Shown: positions 35,901 to 43,837 of the stretch, piece by piece
How the letters are laid out: every line of letters begins with the position of its first letter
Position numbering within the stretch: position 1 is the stretch's first letter
Program-made: the position numbers and the translations under genes
Notes under the pieces: generated by a model
Databases searched by the model: none
Told to the model about the DNA's origin: nothing
The model's input: only the letters and a program-made list of their open reading frames with translations
Source: Stenotrophomonas sp. PS02298
Lineage (GTDB): Bacteria; Pseudomonadota; Gammaproteobacteria; Xanthomonadales; Xanthomonadaceae
Reading direction: 5' to 3'
DNA: 64,000 bases
NCBI RefSeq assembly: GCF_029959445.1
Contig: NZ_JASCOR010000004.1
Location: 1-64,000 of the forward strand

Positions 35901-36440
35901 GGTCTGGGCCTGGCGATCTGCCAGGAGCTTGCCATGGCGATGGGCGGCAACATCCGCGTCGAGAGCCGCCTGGGTGAAGGCGCGTGCTTCGTGCTTGAAG
36001 TGCCGTTGCCATGGCAGCATTCGACCAGCGCCGGGGCTGTTGCTGCCGAGCCAGCGGTCGCGCTGCGGCCACTGACCATACTGCTGGTGGAAGACGATCC
36101 GACCGTGGCCCAGGTGATCACCGGTCTACTGACCGCGCGTGGCCACCGGGTGATACATGCCGCACACGGCCTGGCCGCGTTGGCCGAGGTCGGCGAGCAG
36201 GCATTCGATGTGGGTCTGCTGGACCTGGATTTGCCGGCGTTGGATGGCATCGCGCTGGCTGACCAGCTGCGTGGGTCCGGCCACCGTTTCCCGTTGATCG
36301 CGGTCACCGCGCGCGCTGACGCACAGGCCGAACAGCTGGCGCGCGCTGCAGGTATGAAGGGTTTCCTGCGCAAGCCGGTGACCGGGCAGATGCTGGTCGA
36401 TGCGATCGCTGATGCGTTGGCGCCGGGACAGGCACAATAG
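32910..36440 (+). CDS. Hybrid histidine kinase with periplasmic Reg_prop propeller, paralogue A
   Basis: Protein of 1176 aa. Signal peptide or N-terminal anchor (MKGIFRGAWLTVLALLLLWP), then about 650 residues of Reg_prop repeats (recurrent WVGTxxGL-like blocks, e.g. GGIWVGTDAGLYRVLDDG), a Y_Y_Y domain (YRMQVQGAAADGPWTPPQTL), one transmembrane segment, HisKA (FLATLGHEVRTPLTGVLGMS, phospho-His about 819), HATPase (N-box NLLGNAIKF, DTGPGIS, GSGLGLAI) and a C-terminal receiver (ILLVEDDPTVAQVI, phospho-Asp about 1105). No HTH output domain, so it must pass phosphate to another protein. Start chosen at 32910; ATG 32877 is an alternative. The next gene is a paralogue. Ligand unknown; carbohydrate is a guess from the family. 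Confidence 0.93.
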   Translation: MKGIFRGAWLTVLALLLLWPCCAVALDLAETPRMRRLGVAEGLPSRTVLALGQDRHGYVWAATDDGLARYDGTQLRVWRHDPQVSGSLPGNTLETLLIDAQDRVWVGANGAGLAMLDANRQRFTRFAELEAICKQQVWALAMQGSDLWVGTSGSGICLRHADGRISRYQHQPDDPRSLPDDTIYALLPGKDSSMWIGTTSGLVRWRRGDGFAAVRSPLLEGKDVIRLSGDRDGGIWVGTDAGLYRVLDDGTVSAAPWPQAAQARAAMVLHDRDGRYWMGSSSGLYRGDAHNLQLLDGDGGSGFLTANSGVLDLLQDHEGGIWTAMLTQGMAYLRPDWSRFSSHYQLDGKSLESLYLINSAADGQGFLVVGGHGLYQLDAAGKLSQLAGDAQLGPGSIWSVQRGSDGVIWLGRAGGITLYRPSDGQVRRIDLGVGDDPTQRADLMRLAADGSMWLSIINHGLQHRAADGRLLADYPQGTASGLPEKLVEQLRQGADGSLWLVGGGGVQRFDGKRFVVVPGVSEGMVYDLVFLADGSAWLARDGALERYGHGADGFSLLQRLGADEGVPAVAMGGLVVGCSGQLWATTTRGLLWWQPGAARVRVLEEGDGLTDTEFTARPPAHAGCGRALAVSATGLLSFNPDAKVTAPVGSQLVIESIGVRRDDAAREQRLKGTSIHLGPEDRDLRVTGRLLSYVDPARHRFRVQIEGYDQNWVDLGSDGERLVSRLPAGSYRMQVQGAAADGPWTPPQTLQIEVAPPWWRSNWALVAWALLLGVLAVAAVLGYRRRERRRNEWQLALHKQELAEQASQAKTRFLATLGHEVRTPLTGVLGMSELLLSTDLDERQQRFAGAIQQAGTHLLALVNDALDLARIEAGKLELDNRPFDLGRLLQEVSALMAPMAERRGLVFEAAAPFANQVMVVGDAMRLRQILMNLLGNAIKFTERGKVAVGAQLLPGHGGICLSVSDTGPGISAEQQSRLFQRFEQADGNRTASRYGGSGLGLAICQELAMAMGGNIRVESRLGEGACFVLEVPLPWQHSTSAGAVAAEPAVALRPLTILLVEDDPTVAQVITGLLTARGHRVIHAAHGLAALAEVGEQAFDVGLLDLDLPALDGIALADQLRGSGHRFPLIAVTARADAQAEQLARAAGMKGFLRKPVTGQMLVDAIADALAPGQAQ

Positions 36441-36486
36441 TCGCCATCACAGGCGCGCCGGGCGGCGTGGCAGGAGGTTGGGTTTG

Positions 36487-39400
36487 ATGAAATGGCTCGC
36501 AGGGTTGTTGCTGGGCGGACTGTTGCTGGTGCCATCTGTGGCACTGGCCGAAGTGCCTGCAACACCGCAGCCACGGCAGTTGACCGTGGCCGATGGCCTG
36601 CCTTCCAGCAACATCAATGCCTTTGCCGAAGACCTCACCGGTTACCTGTGGCTGGCCAGCCGTGACGGGCTTGCCCGCTACGACGGCCGCAATTACCGCA
36701 TCTGGCGCGCGGAGAACGGGCTGCGCGACAACGTGGTGTGGAGTTTGCACGCGGATAAAAGCAACCGGTTGTGGATTGGCACGCAGAACGCCGGGCTGGT
36801 GATGCTGTCGCCGGACCGGCTCAAGTTCACCTTCTTCGACCAGCAGACCTATCCGCAGATAGGCAGCAATACGATCTGGGCCATCGCCTCCACGCCCGAT
36901 GGCAGCGTCTGGTTCGGTACCGCTACCGGTGGCCTGCACCGGCTCGATCCGGACGGCAATATCCGTCGCTTCATGCCGATAGCCGGCGATGAGCACAGCT
37001 TGCCGGCGGCGTCGGTGACCTACATGACAGTCACCCCGGATGGCAGCCTCTGGGTTGGCACCAAGGGCGGCTTGGCGCGTTGGAATGGTGCAGGCTTCGA
37101 CCGGGTCAGCAATGCACTGCTGCCTTCGCCGCGTATCAATGGTTTGAAGGTTGATAAGCAAGGCCGGCTGTGGGTGGCCACCAACGAAGGTGTGGTCCAG
37201 CGCCATGCCGACGGCCGCTTCGAGGCGGCAACCTGGGCAGGTGCCGCGCCTGGCGATGTGTTCAACATGCTGCAGTATTCAGCCGATGGCAGTTACTGGC
37301 TGGATACCCGTTCCGGGCTGGGCCGGATCCGCAGCAACGTGGTGCGCAACGTGCCCTTGTACAGTGCGCAGGAGCGCGGGATCGTCAAGCCCAACTGGTC
37401 CAGCGCCTACGAGGACCGCGAAGGCGGGCTGTGGTTCGCCAGTACCAATGCCGGGTTGTGGCATCTGCCACCGAGCTGGCGGCAGTTCTCGGTGTTGTCG
37501 CGGCATCTGGACGATCCATCCTCGTTGCGCAACCCCTATGCATTGGCCTTGGCGCCATCCGCCTCCGGCGGTATCTGGGTGGTGGGTACGCGCGGCGCCC
37601 TGGATCGACTCGACCCCGGTACCGGTGAGGTGCAACACCACCTGCAGGCGATTGATGGCAAGAACTGGCCGCAGTCGTTGGTTGAGGATGCACACGGCAA
37701 GGTCTGGATAGGCAGTCTGGATGCGCTGGTGCGCTACGACCCGAGTGACGGCAGCGTACAGCGCTGGCATGGCAATGACGGCAAGGACGCGGCGATGATC
37801 GGTGATGCCGACATCGTGCGCAGCTGCAATGGTGGCCGGATCTGGATCTATTCCGAAGACGGCGGCATGCAGCAGCGCGATGCCGATGGCCACGTGCTGC
37901 TGCAGTTGAAACCAGGCCAGGCCGGGGTGCCGGAAGCACTGATCGAAGACATGCAGTGCGGCCCTGCGGATCAGCTGTGGTTGGCGACCGGTACCGGCCT
38001 GCATGCCTGGCAGTCGCAGCAGGGGCGCTTCGCGCCGGTGCCGGGTGGGCCGACAGGGCGCGTCTCCACTTTCCACGTCACCGATACCGGGGTGGCCTGG
38101 ATTGCCGGCCTTGGGCGCATGGACCGCTATCTGTGGGATGGGCAGCGCATGACCTTGCTTGATCGCGTCGGCGTTGAGCAGGGCTTCCCGATGCTGGCTG
38201 CCACCGGCCTGCTGGTGGACGCCGAGGGCGTGGCGTGGGCGATCAGTGCGCGCGGCCTGATCCGCATTGACCCGGCCAATCGCTCGGTGCGCATGTATGG
38301 CGTGCACGATGGCCTGCCTGGGCAGGAGTTCCGCCGTCGCTCGCTGGTGCAGGCGCGCACCGGCCAACTGGCCGGTGGCACGCCCGATGGTGTGGTGTTG
38401 TTCGACCCCAGCCAGGTGAAGCCTTCAACCCGCCGACCGCCGCTGATCATCGAGCGGGTCAGCGTGCGTCGCGGTGACAAGGAACGCGACATCACCCTGG
38501 AATCGCCCTTGCAGATCCTCGATGGCGACCGCGACCTGCGCATTGCCGCGCGCCTGCTGTCCTTCGCTGACTCGGCGACCAATACCTACCGCTTCCGCCT
38601 GGCCGGCTATGACCCGGACTGGGTGGACGTGGGCGCGTCCGGCGATCGCGTGTTCTCGCGGCTGCCGCCGGGGCGCTATCAGCTGGAGATACAGGCCGCC
38701 ACTTCGGACAATGTGTGGTCGCCGGTGCAGACCCTGGCCTTCCGCGTGCAGCCGCCATGGGCGCGCAGCCCGGCCGGGGTGATGACTTTCCTCGTGATTG
38801 CTGTTGCGCTGATATTGAGTGGTGCCTGGCTGTACCAGCGGCGTCTGCGCCGACGCAATGAATGGCAGCTGGCGCGACACAAGCAGGAGCTGGCCGAGCA
38901 GGCGTCCCTGGCCAAGACCCGCTTCCTTGCCACGCTCGGCCATGAAGTGCGCACGCCGATGACCGGGGTGCTGGGCATGAGCGAACTGTTGCTGGCGACA
39001 CCGCTGGACGAGCGCCAGCGTGGCTATACGCAGTCGATCCGCCGGGCGGGTGAACACCTGCTGCGACTGGTCAACGATGCGCTGGATCTTGCCCGTATCG
39101 AAGCCGGGCGACTGGAGCTGCAGAATCAGCCCCTGGAGCTGCGGCAGTTGCTGGAAGACGTGCGCGGCCTGATGGAGCCGCTGGCGCAGCGGCGCGGGCT
39201 GGCATTCGAGTTCGACAGCGCCGCTGCGCCACGCACGCGCCTGATCGGCGATGTGATGCGCTTGCGGCAGATACTGCTCAACCTGCTTGGTAATGCCATC
39301 AAGTTCACCAGCCATGGTTCGGTGAGCCTGCGCGTGCGCCTGCAGGACGGTGGCAAGGGTGTCCGTTTCGAGGTCAGTGACACCGGTCCGGGTATCAGCG

Positions 39401-40044
39401 CCGAGCAGCAGCAGCGCCTGTTCCGTCGCTTTGAACAGGCCGATGGGGCTCGCACCGCCGCGCGCTATGGTGGCAGCGGTCTGGGCCTGGCCATCTGCAA
39501 CGAGTTGAGCGTGGCGATGGGCGGCAGCATCGATGTGGAGAGCAGTCTGGGTGATGGCACCTGCTTCATCGTCGACCTGCCGCTGGCCTGGGAAGTGCCG
39601 CCGACCTCGATGGACGATGATGCCACCAGCGGCGCGTGGATGAACCTGCCGGCGCAGCGGGTGCTGCTGGTGGAGGACGACCCGACGATTGCTGCGGTGA
39701 TCCGTGGCTTGCTGGAAGTGCACGGGCATAGCGCGGTGCATGCCGCGCATGGCCTGGCAGCATTGGCTGAACTGTCCAGCCAGGAGTTCGATGTGGCCTT
39801 GCTGGATCTGGATCTGCCCGGCATCGATGGCTTCGGGCTCGCACGGCAATTGAAGGCAATGGGCTACGAAATGCCGTTGATCGCGGTAACCGCGCGCTCC
39901 GATGCCGAGGCCGAACCACTGGCGCGCGATGCCGGCTTTGCCGATTTCCTGCGCAAGCCGGTGACCGCACAGATGTTGCTGGAGGCAATCGCTGGCGTAT
40001 TGGAGGCGCAGCGCCGGCAACAGGCACAGGCCGCGCCCGACTGA
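36487..40044 (+). CDS. Hybrid histidine kinase with periplasmic Reg_prop propeller, paralogue B
   Basis: Protein of 1185 aa with the same domain order as the gene before it: signal peptide (MKWLAGLLLGGLLLVPSVALA), Reg_prop repeats (WLASRDGLARYDGRNYRIW, GSVWFGTATGGLHRLDPDG), Y_Y_Y, one transmembrane segment, HisKA (FLATLGHEVRTPMTGVLGMS, phospho-His about 819), HATPase and receiver (VLLVEDDPTIAAVIRGLL, phospho-Asp about 1107). All kinase motifs are intact. A good AGGAGG precedes the ATG at 36487, 46 bases after the first gene, so both are probably one transcript. No response regulator gene is adjacent. Confidence 0.93.
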   Translation: MKWLAGLLLGGLLLVPSVALAEVPATPQPRQLTVADGLPSSNINAFAEDLTGYLWLASRDGLARYDGRNYRIWRAENGLRDNVVWSLHADKSNRLWIGTQNAGLVMLSPDRLKFTFFDQQTYPQIGSNTIWAIASTPDGSVWFGTATGGLHRLDPDGNIRRFMPIAGDEHSLPAASVTYMTVTPDGSLWVGTKGGLARWNGAGFDRVSNALLPSPRINGLKVDKQGRLWVATNEGVVQRHADGRFEAATWAGAAPGDVFNMLQYSADGSYWLDTRSGLGRIRSNVVRNVPLYSAQERGIVKPNWSSAYEDREGGLWFASTNAGLWHLPPSWRQFSVLSRHLDDPSSLRNPYALALAPSASGGIWVVGTRGALDRLDPGTGEVQHHLQAIDGKNWPQSLVEDAHGKVWIGSLDALVRYDPSDGSVQRWHGNDGKDAAMIGDADIVRSCNGGRIWIYSEDGGMQQRDADGHVLLQLKPGQAGVPEALIEDMQCGPADQLWLATGTGLHAWQSQQGRFAPVPGGPTGRVSTFHVTDTGVAWIAGLGRMDRYLWDGQRMTLLDRVGVEQGFPMLAATGLLVDAEGVAWAISARGLIRIDPANRSVRMYGVHDGLPGQEFRRRSLVQARTGQLAGGTPDGVVLFDPSQVKPSTRRPPLIIERVSVRRGDKERDITLESPLQILDGDRDLRIAARLLSFADSATNTYRFRLAGYDPDWVDVGASGDRVFSRLPPGRYQLEIQAATSDNVWSPVQTLAFRVQPPWARSPAGVMTFLVIAVALILSGAWLYQRRLRRRNEWQLARHKQELAEQASLAKTRFLATLGHEVRTPMTGVLGMSELLLATPLDERQRGYTQSIRRAGEHLLRLVNDALDLARIEAGRLELQNQPLELRQLLEDVRGLMEPLAQRRGLAFEFDSAAAPRTRLIGDVMRLRQILLNLLGNAIKFTSHGSVSLRVRLQDGGKGVRFEVSDTGPGISAEQQQRLFRRFEQADGARTAARYGGSGLGLAICNELSVAMGGSIDVESSLGDGTCFIVDLPLAWEVPPTSMDDDATSGAWMNLPAQRVLLVEDDPTIAAVIRGLLEVHGHSAVHAAHGLAALAELSSQEFDVALLDLDLPGIDGFGLARQLKAMGYEMPLIAVTARSDAEAEPLARDAGFADFLRKPVTAQMLLEAIAGVLEAQRRQQAQAAPD

Positions 40045-40053
40045 AGGGTGGGT

Positions 40054-41475
40054 TTACTCGGCAACTTCTTCCACCGCCCGCGGGTGCGGGCGGTTGTCGG
40101 GCAGCTGCCAGAACACCAAGGTCGAGCTGAGGGTGATCGCCCCGACGCAGAGGAAGGTGGCATGCAGTGCTGCGGTCGCGCCGTGGCCGCTCAAGTGAGT
40201 GCCAAAGGCCGCCAGCAGGCTGCCGGCGGTGGCCGCGCCAAAGCCGGTGGCGAGCATCATCACCATCGACAACAAGCTGTTGCCGCTGCTGGCCTGGTGC
40301 GTGTCCAGGTCGCGCAGGGTGACGGTGTTCATCACGGTGAACTGCATCGAATTGACCGCGCCGAAGATCGCCAGTTGAGTCAGTCGCAACCACAGCGGCT
40401 GCTCGGCGGTGATCAGCGCGAAACTGGCCATCGCCAGGCCGACGCAGACGGTGTTGATCATCAGGATGCGCCGGTAGCCAAAGCGTTCCACCAGACTCAC
40501 CGCTGCGCGCTTGGCGGCCATGCCGGACAGGGCGACCGGAATCATCATCATGCCTGCGGTCATCGGGCTCAGGCCCATGCCGACCTGCAACAGCAGCGGT
40601 ATCAACAGCGGCATCGCTCCGCTGCCGATGCGCGAAAACAGGTTGCCGAGGATGCCGATGCGGAAGCTGATCACCTTGAACAGGCTCAGCGGAAACAGCG
40701 CATTGGCGGCGTTGGCCGCATGCAGCCAGTAGCCGGCCAATGCGGCGATGCCAACCACTGCCAGCAGCAGCACCAGTGCATGCGCCGAGTTGAGCGCTGA
40801 CACACCATCCAATGCCAGTGACAAGGCAATCATGCCGAACGCCAGCATCACATAGCCGGCCAGGTCGAAGCGTTGATTCCGCTGGCCGTAGTGGTCGGGC
40901 ATGATCTTCAGCGCGGCGACGAAGCCGATGATGCCGATCGGCAGATTGATCAGGAAGATCCAATGCCAGGAGGCGACTTCCACCAGCCAGCCGCCGAGGG
41001 TCGGGCCCAGCAGCGGACCGATCAGCGCAGGAATGGCGATGAAGCTCATCGCCGACAGGAACTGTTCGCGCGGTACCGAACGCATCACCGCCAGACGGCC
41101 GACCGGCAGCAACATCGCGCCGCCGATGCCCTGCAGCACGCGTGAGGCCACCAGCCACTGCAGCGTGGGTGACAGCGCGCAGGCCAGCGAGCCCAGGGTG
41201 AACAGCACGATCGCGGCGAGGAAGGTGTGACGCGTGCCGAAGCGGTCGGCGATCCAGCCTGAGGCGGGGATGAAGGTGGCCACCGCCAGCGCGTAGCTGA
41301 ACACCACCGACTGCATCTGCAGCGGGCTCTCGCCGAGGCTGCGCGCCATCGCCGGCAAGGCCGTGTTGACGATGGTCGAGTCCAGCATCTGCATGAAGAT
41401 GGCCAGCGACACCAGCCATAGCAGCGGCTTCTGGGCGGAACTGGCGGCCTGCGGGATGGGGGGAGCTGGGGGCAT
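40054..41475 (-). CDS. MFS transporter, DHA2 (14-TMS) family
   Basis: Protein of 473 aa. MLDSTIVNTALPAMARSLG is the characteristic first-helix motif of DHA2 drug:proton antiporters (EmrB/MdtD group); GWIADRFGTRHTF is the MFS loop 2-3 motif and RVLQGIGGAMLLPVGRL follows. About 14 hydrophobic segments. It probably exports a drug-like or metabolic compound; substrate unknown. The ATG at 41475 was used; a GTG five codons upstream is possible. It is convergent with the hybrid kinase gene (nine bases between stops). Confidence 0.9.
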   Translation of the reverse strand: MPPAPPIPQAASSAQKPLLWLVSLAIFMQMLDSTIVNTALPAMARSLGESPLQMQSVVFSYALAVATFIPASGWIADRFGTRHTFLAAIVLFTLGSLACALSPTLQWLVASRVLQGIGGAMLLPVGRLAVMRSVPREQFLSAMSFIAIPALIGPLLGPTLGGWLVEVASWHWIFLINLPIGIIGFVAALKIMPDHYGQRNQRFDLAGYVMLAFGMIALSLALDGVSALNSAHALVLLLAVVGIAALAGYWLHAANAANALFPLSLFKVISFRIGILGNLFSRIGSGAMPLLIPLLLQVGMGLSPMTAGMMMIPVALSGMAAKRAAVSLVERFGYRRILMINTVCVGLAMASFALITAEQPLWLRLTQLAIFGAVNSMQFTVMNTVTLRDLDTHQASSGNSLLSMVMMLATGFGAATAGSLLAAFGTHLSGHGATAALHATFLCVGAITLSSTLVFWQLPDNRPHPRAVEEVAE

Positions 41476-41539
41476 CAAGACGACTCGCACTGGAGCAGGC
41501 GTTTATTGTCCTCCGATGCGTGTGCAGATGTTGCGTAGA

Positions 41540-42178
41540 TCAGTCGCCGCCGCCAATGGTGTACAGGGTTGATCCGGAATCATCGGGGTTCCGGCTCAGC
41601 ATGATGGTGGAATTGAGTTCACCGATGGTGATGCTCCAGCTGTCCTCGTCGATGCGTTCCATCTTGCAGTTGGTTGGGATGCCGGGGTTGTTGCGCGCCA
41701 CCGGTGCACAGTCGCGCTCGCTGATCGGACGTATTTTCTCCAACGCCTCCTGCAGCGGAACCGCAAGCACCAGCGTGCGGTTGCCGTACATTTCGGCCAG
41801 CGTTTCGCGCGTCTCGGTCACCGGCAATCCGTACAGGGTCACCAAGCCGGGCCTGATCCGGGCGCTGGCATCGTACGAGGTGTCCTGCATGGCATCGGTG
41901 CCGACGGATTCGGTGCTGCAGCGGTCGAGCGAAAGGCGGGTGATGTACGGCCGCCAGCGAGGTGCGATTTCTTCTGCTCGCGCAATGCGGATCTGTTTGC
42001 AGCTGGTCGGGAAGTCCATCGGTCCGGTGCTGAAGATGGTCAGCTGTGCGACTTCAGGAAACGCGGCCAGCGTCGGGAAGTCGTCCTCGCCCAACTGCAG
42101 TGGCGGCGGTGCAGCACTTGCTGCAACCGGCGCAGCGATTGCCAATGCCAGCAGCAGTGACTTGCAACGTTTGGACAT
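41540..42178 (-). CDS. Exported protein of unknown function
   Basis: Protein of 212 aa. Signal peptide MSKRCKSLLLALAIAAPVAASA, then a mature region with four Cys that could form two disulfides (PTSCKQIRIA, SLDRCSTES, ERDCAPVA, TNCKMERI) and no obvious enzyme motif. I do not recognise a family. It lies between the MFS gene and hemE on the same strand, with short gaps (about 50 and 75 bases). Confidence 0.72.
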   Translation of the reverse strand: MSKRCKSLLLALAIAAPVAASAAPPPLQLGEDDFPTLAAFPEVAQLTIFSTGPMDFPTSCKQIRIARAEEIAPRWRPYITRLSLDRCSTESVGTDAMQDTSYDASARIRPGLVTLYGLPVTETRETLAEMYGNRTLVLAVPLQEALEKIRPISERDCAPVARNNPGIPTNCKMERIDEDSWSITIGELNSTIMLSRNPDDSGSTLYTIGGGD

Positions 42179-42213
42179 GGGACGTGGGCCTGATGAGGGG
42201 CGCCCAGCGTCCG

Positions 42214-42245
42214 GGCCCGGAAGATTGAAGTCAAGCTTCCGGGCC
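42214..42245 (-). terminator. Hairpin after hemE
   Basis: Perfect 10-bp stem GGCCCGGAAG / CTTCCGGGCC with a 12-base loop, nine bases after the hemE stop. No T run. Confidence 0.45.
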
Positions 42246-42253
42246 TTCGGACC

Positions 42254-43327
42254 TCAGCGGCGGCTGAGGCGATGTACTGCATCCACCAGCACGGCGACGT
42301 GCTCGGGGTTCATGTCCGGCGACATGCCGTGGCCAAGGTTGAACACATGGCCCTCGCGCGAGCCGCCGTTGCCGGCGGCGTAGCTTTCCAGCACCTTGCC
42401 GACTTCGCGGCTGATCGCATCGGGCGAGCCGTACAACGTGGTCGGGTCCAGGTTGCCCTGCAGTGCGACCTTGCCGCCGGCTGCGCGTGCAGCGTCTTCC
42501 AGCGAGATGGTCCAGTCCACGCCGACGCCTTCAGCGCCGCTGGCGGCCAACTCGGCGACGTACTGGCCGGTGCCCTTGCCGAACAGGATCAGCGGGGTGC
42601 GCTCGGCACCGTCGCCGCGCTTGAGCTCGCTGGCGATGCGGTTGAGGTAACGCAGCGAGAACTCGCGGTACATCGCCGGACCCAGTACGCCGCCCCAGGT
42701 GTCGAAGACCTGCAAGGCCTGCGCACCGGCCGCGCGCTGTGCCGACAGGTAGGCGATGACCGCGTCGGTCACCACTTCCAGCAGCTGGTGCAGGGCCTTG
42801 GGCTCGTTCAGCGCCATTGCCTTGGTGCGGGCGAAATCCTTGCTGCCGCCGCCTTCGATCATGTAGCAGGCCAAGGTCCACGGGCTGCCGGAGAAGCCGA
42901 TCAGCGGCACCTTGCCGTCGAGCTCGCGGCGGATCAGGCGCACTGCGTCCATCACGTAGCGCAGCTCGGTTTCCATGCCCGGCACTGCCAGCTTGGCGAC
43001 CGCGGCGACATCGCGCACCGGGTGCTTGAACTTGGGGCCTTCGCCGTCGACGAAATACAGGCCAAGGCCCATCGCGTCCGGCACGGTGAGGATGTCCGAG
43101 AACAGGATGGCGGCATCCAGGTCGAAGCGTTCCAGCGGCTGCAGGGTCACTTCGCAGGCGACTTCCGGGTTCTTGGCCATGCCCAGGAAGCTGCCTGCGC
43201 GGGCGCGGGTGGCGCGGTATTCGGGCAGGTAGCGGCCGGCCTGGCGCATCAGCCAGACGGGGGTGTAGTCCACGGGCTCGCGGCGCAGGGCGCGCAGGAA
43301 GCGGTCATTGCGAAGTGGGCTGGTCAC
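42254..43327 (-). CDS. hemE: Uroporphyrinogen decarboxylase
   Basis: Protein of 357 aa, the usual length. It removes four carboxyl groups from uroporphyrinogen III to give coproporphyrinogen III in heme synthesis. The signature [16 protein letters not shown] is at residues 22-37, and [32 protein letters not shown] and [15 protein letters not shown] follow. The start is GTG 43327 with AGGAG six bases upstream; an upstream ATG would add a short non-conserved tail. A small WGR gene lies 60 bases upstream on the same strand. Confidence 0.96.
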   Translation of the reverse strand: MTSPLRNDRFLRALRREPVDYTPVWLMRQAGRYLPEYRATRARAGSFLGMAKNPEVACEVTLQPLERFDLDAAILFSDILTVPDAMGLGLYFVDGEGPKFKHPVRDVAAVAKLAVPGMETELRYVMDAVRLIRRELDGKVPLIGFSGSPWTLACYMIEGGGSKDFARTKAMALNEPKALHQLLEVVTDAVIAYLSAQRAAGAQALQVFDTWGGVLGPAMYREFSLRYLNRIASELKRGDGAERTPLILFGKGTGQYVAELAASGAEGVGVDWTISLEDAARAAGGKVALQGNLDPTTLYGSPDAISREVGKVLESYAAGNGGSREGHVFNLGHGMSPDMNPEHVAVLVDAVHRLSRR

Positions 43328-43387
43328 ATGGAACTCCTGGGTAAGAACCGCAGGCGCGCTGCGGCGCACCTGCAGGGAATGCGGGAT

Positions 43388-43639
43388 TCAGGGCGCGGGC
43401 TGGCCGGCGGTGAACATCACCTGGAAGCCTTTCTTGATCTGGCCATCGCGGGCCTTTTCGAAGGCGTGGATGGCGTCGTCGTGCTGCAGGAAAAGCTCGC
43501 GGCGCAACTGGATGCGGCCACCGGTCTGGCCGCTCTCACGCAGCAACTCCCAGCCGCCGAGCAGATCCGGCACCAGGGACAGTTGAACGTAGCGGGGGGC
43601 TTCTTTGCCGCTGGGCGGCTGTTGCAGTAGGACGCGCAT
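43388..43639 (-). CDS. Small WGR-domain protein
   Basis: Protein of 83 aa resembling a single WGR domain (YVQLSLVPDLLGGWELLRES, then FLQHDDAIHAFEKARDGQIKKGFQ). In eukaryotic PARPs the WGR domain binds DNA ends; free-standing bacterial forms have no settled role. It is likely co-transcribed with hemE. Confidence 0.7.
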   Translation of the reverse strand: MRVLLQQPPSGKEAPRYVQLSLVPDLLGGWELLRESGQTGGRIQLRRELFLQHDDAIHAFEKARDGQIKKGFQVMFTAGQPAP

Positions 43640-43694
43640 GGCGGCGATTGTAGCCGGTGTGCGGGTTTTGGGCTGGTTTTTGGGGTGTTGCGAA

Positions 43695-43737
43695 GAGCTA
43701 CCCCTCCCCAGCCCTCCCCTGCTGCGCAGGGGAGGGG
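43695..43737 (-). repeat. GGGAGGG-type palindromic repeat (left of inverted pair)
   Basis: Minus strand reads CCCTCCCCTGCGCAGCAGGG then AGGGCTGGGGAGGGGTAGCTC. The same element with the end GGGGAGGGGTAAGCTC occurs at 43791, 48679, 61645 and 61761. Confidence 0.75.
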
Positions 43738-43790
43738 GCCGTCCTCTGCGATCTGTCAGATAACGACCATGCCCGCTCTTCCCCCTCCCT

Positions 43791-43824
43791 TGCTTAGCAG
43801 GGGAGGGTTGGGGAGGGGTAAGCC
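43791..43824 (+). repeat. GGGAGGG-type palindromic repeat (right of inverted pair)
   Basis: CCCTCCCTTGCTTAGCAGGG then GAGGGTTGGGGAGGGGTAAGC, pointing away from the copy at 43695. Together they fill the spacer after the aroKB stop codon at 43838. Confidence 0.75.
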
Positions 43825-43837
43825 TTTGACTTCCCGC

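Noticed and set aside
32850-36020. Long minus-strand frames opposite hybrid kinase A
   Set aside because: Antisense to intact Reg_prop and HisKA coding sequence; repeated Gln/His/Ala composition mirrors the propeller repeats.
43695-43824. Inverted pair of GGGAGGG elements as an insertion sequence
   Set aside because: The 50 bases between the two copies carry no gene and there are no target-site duplications visible; the element exists as single copies elsewhere.
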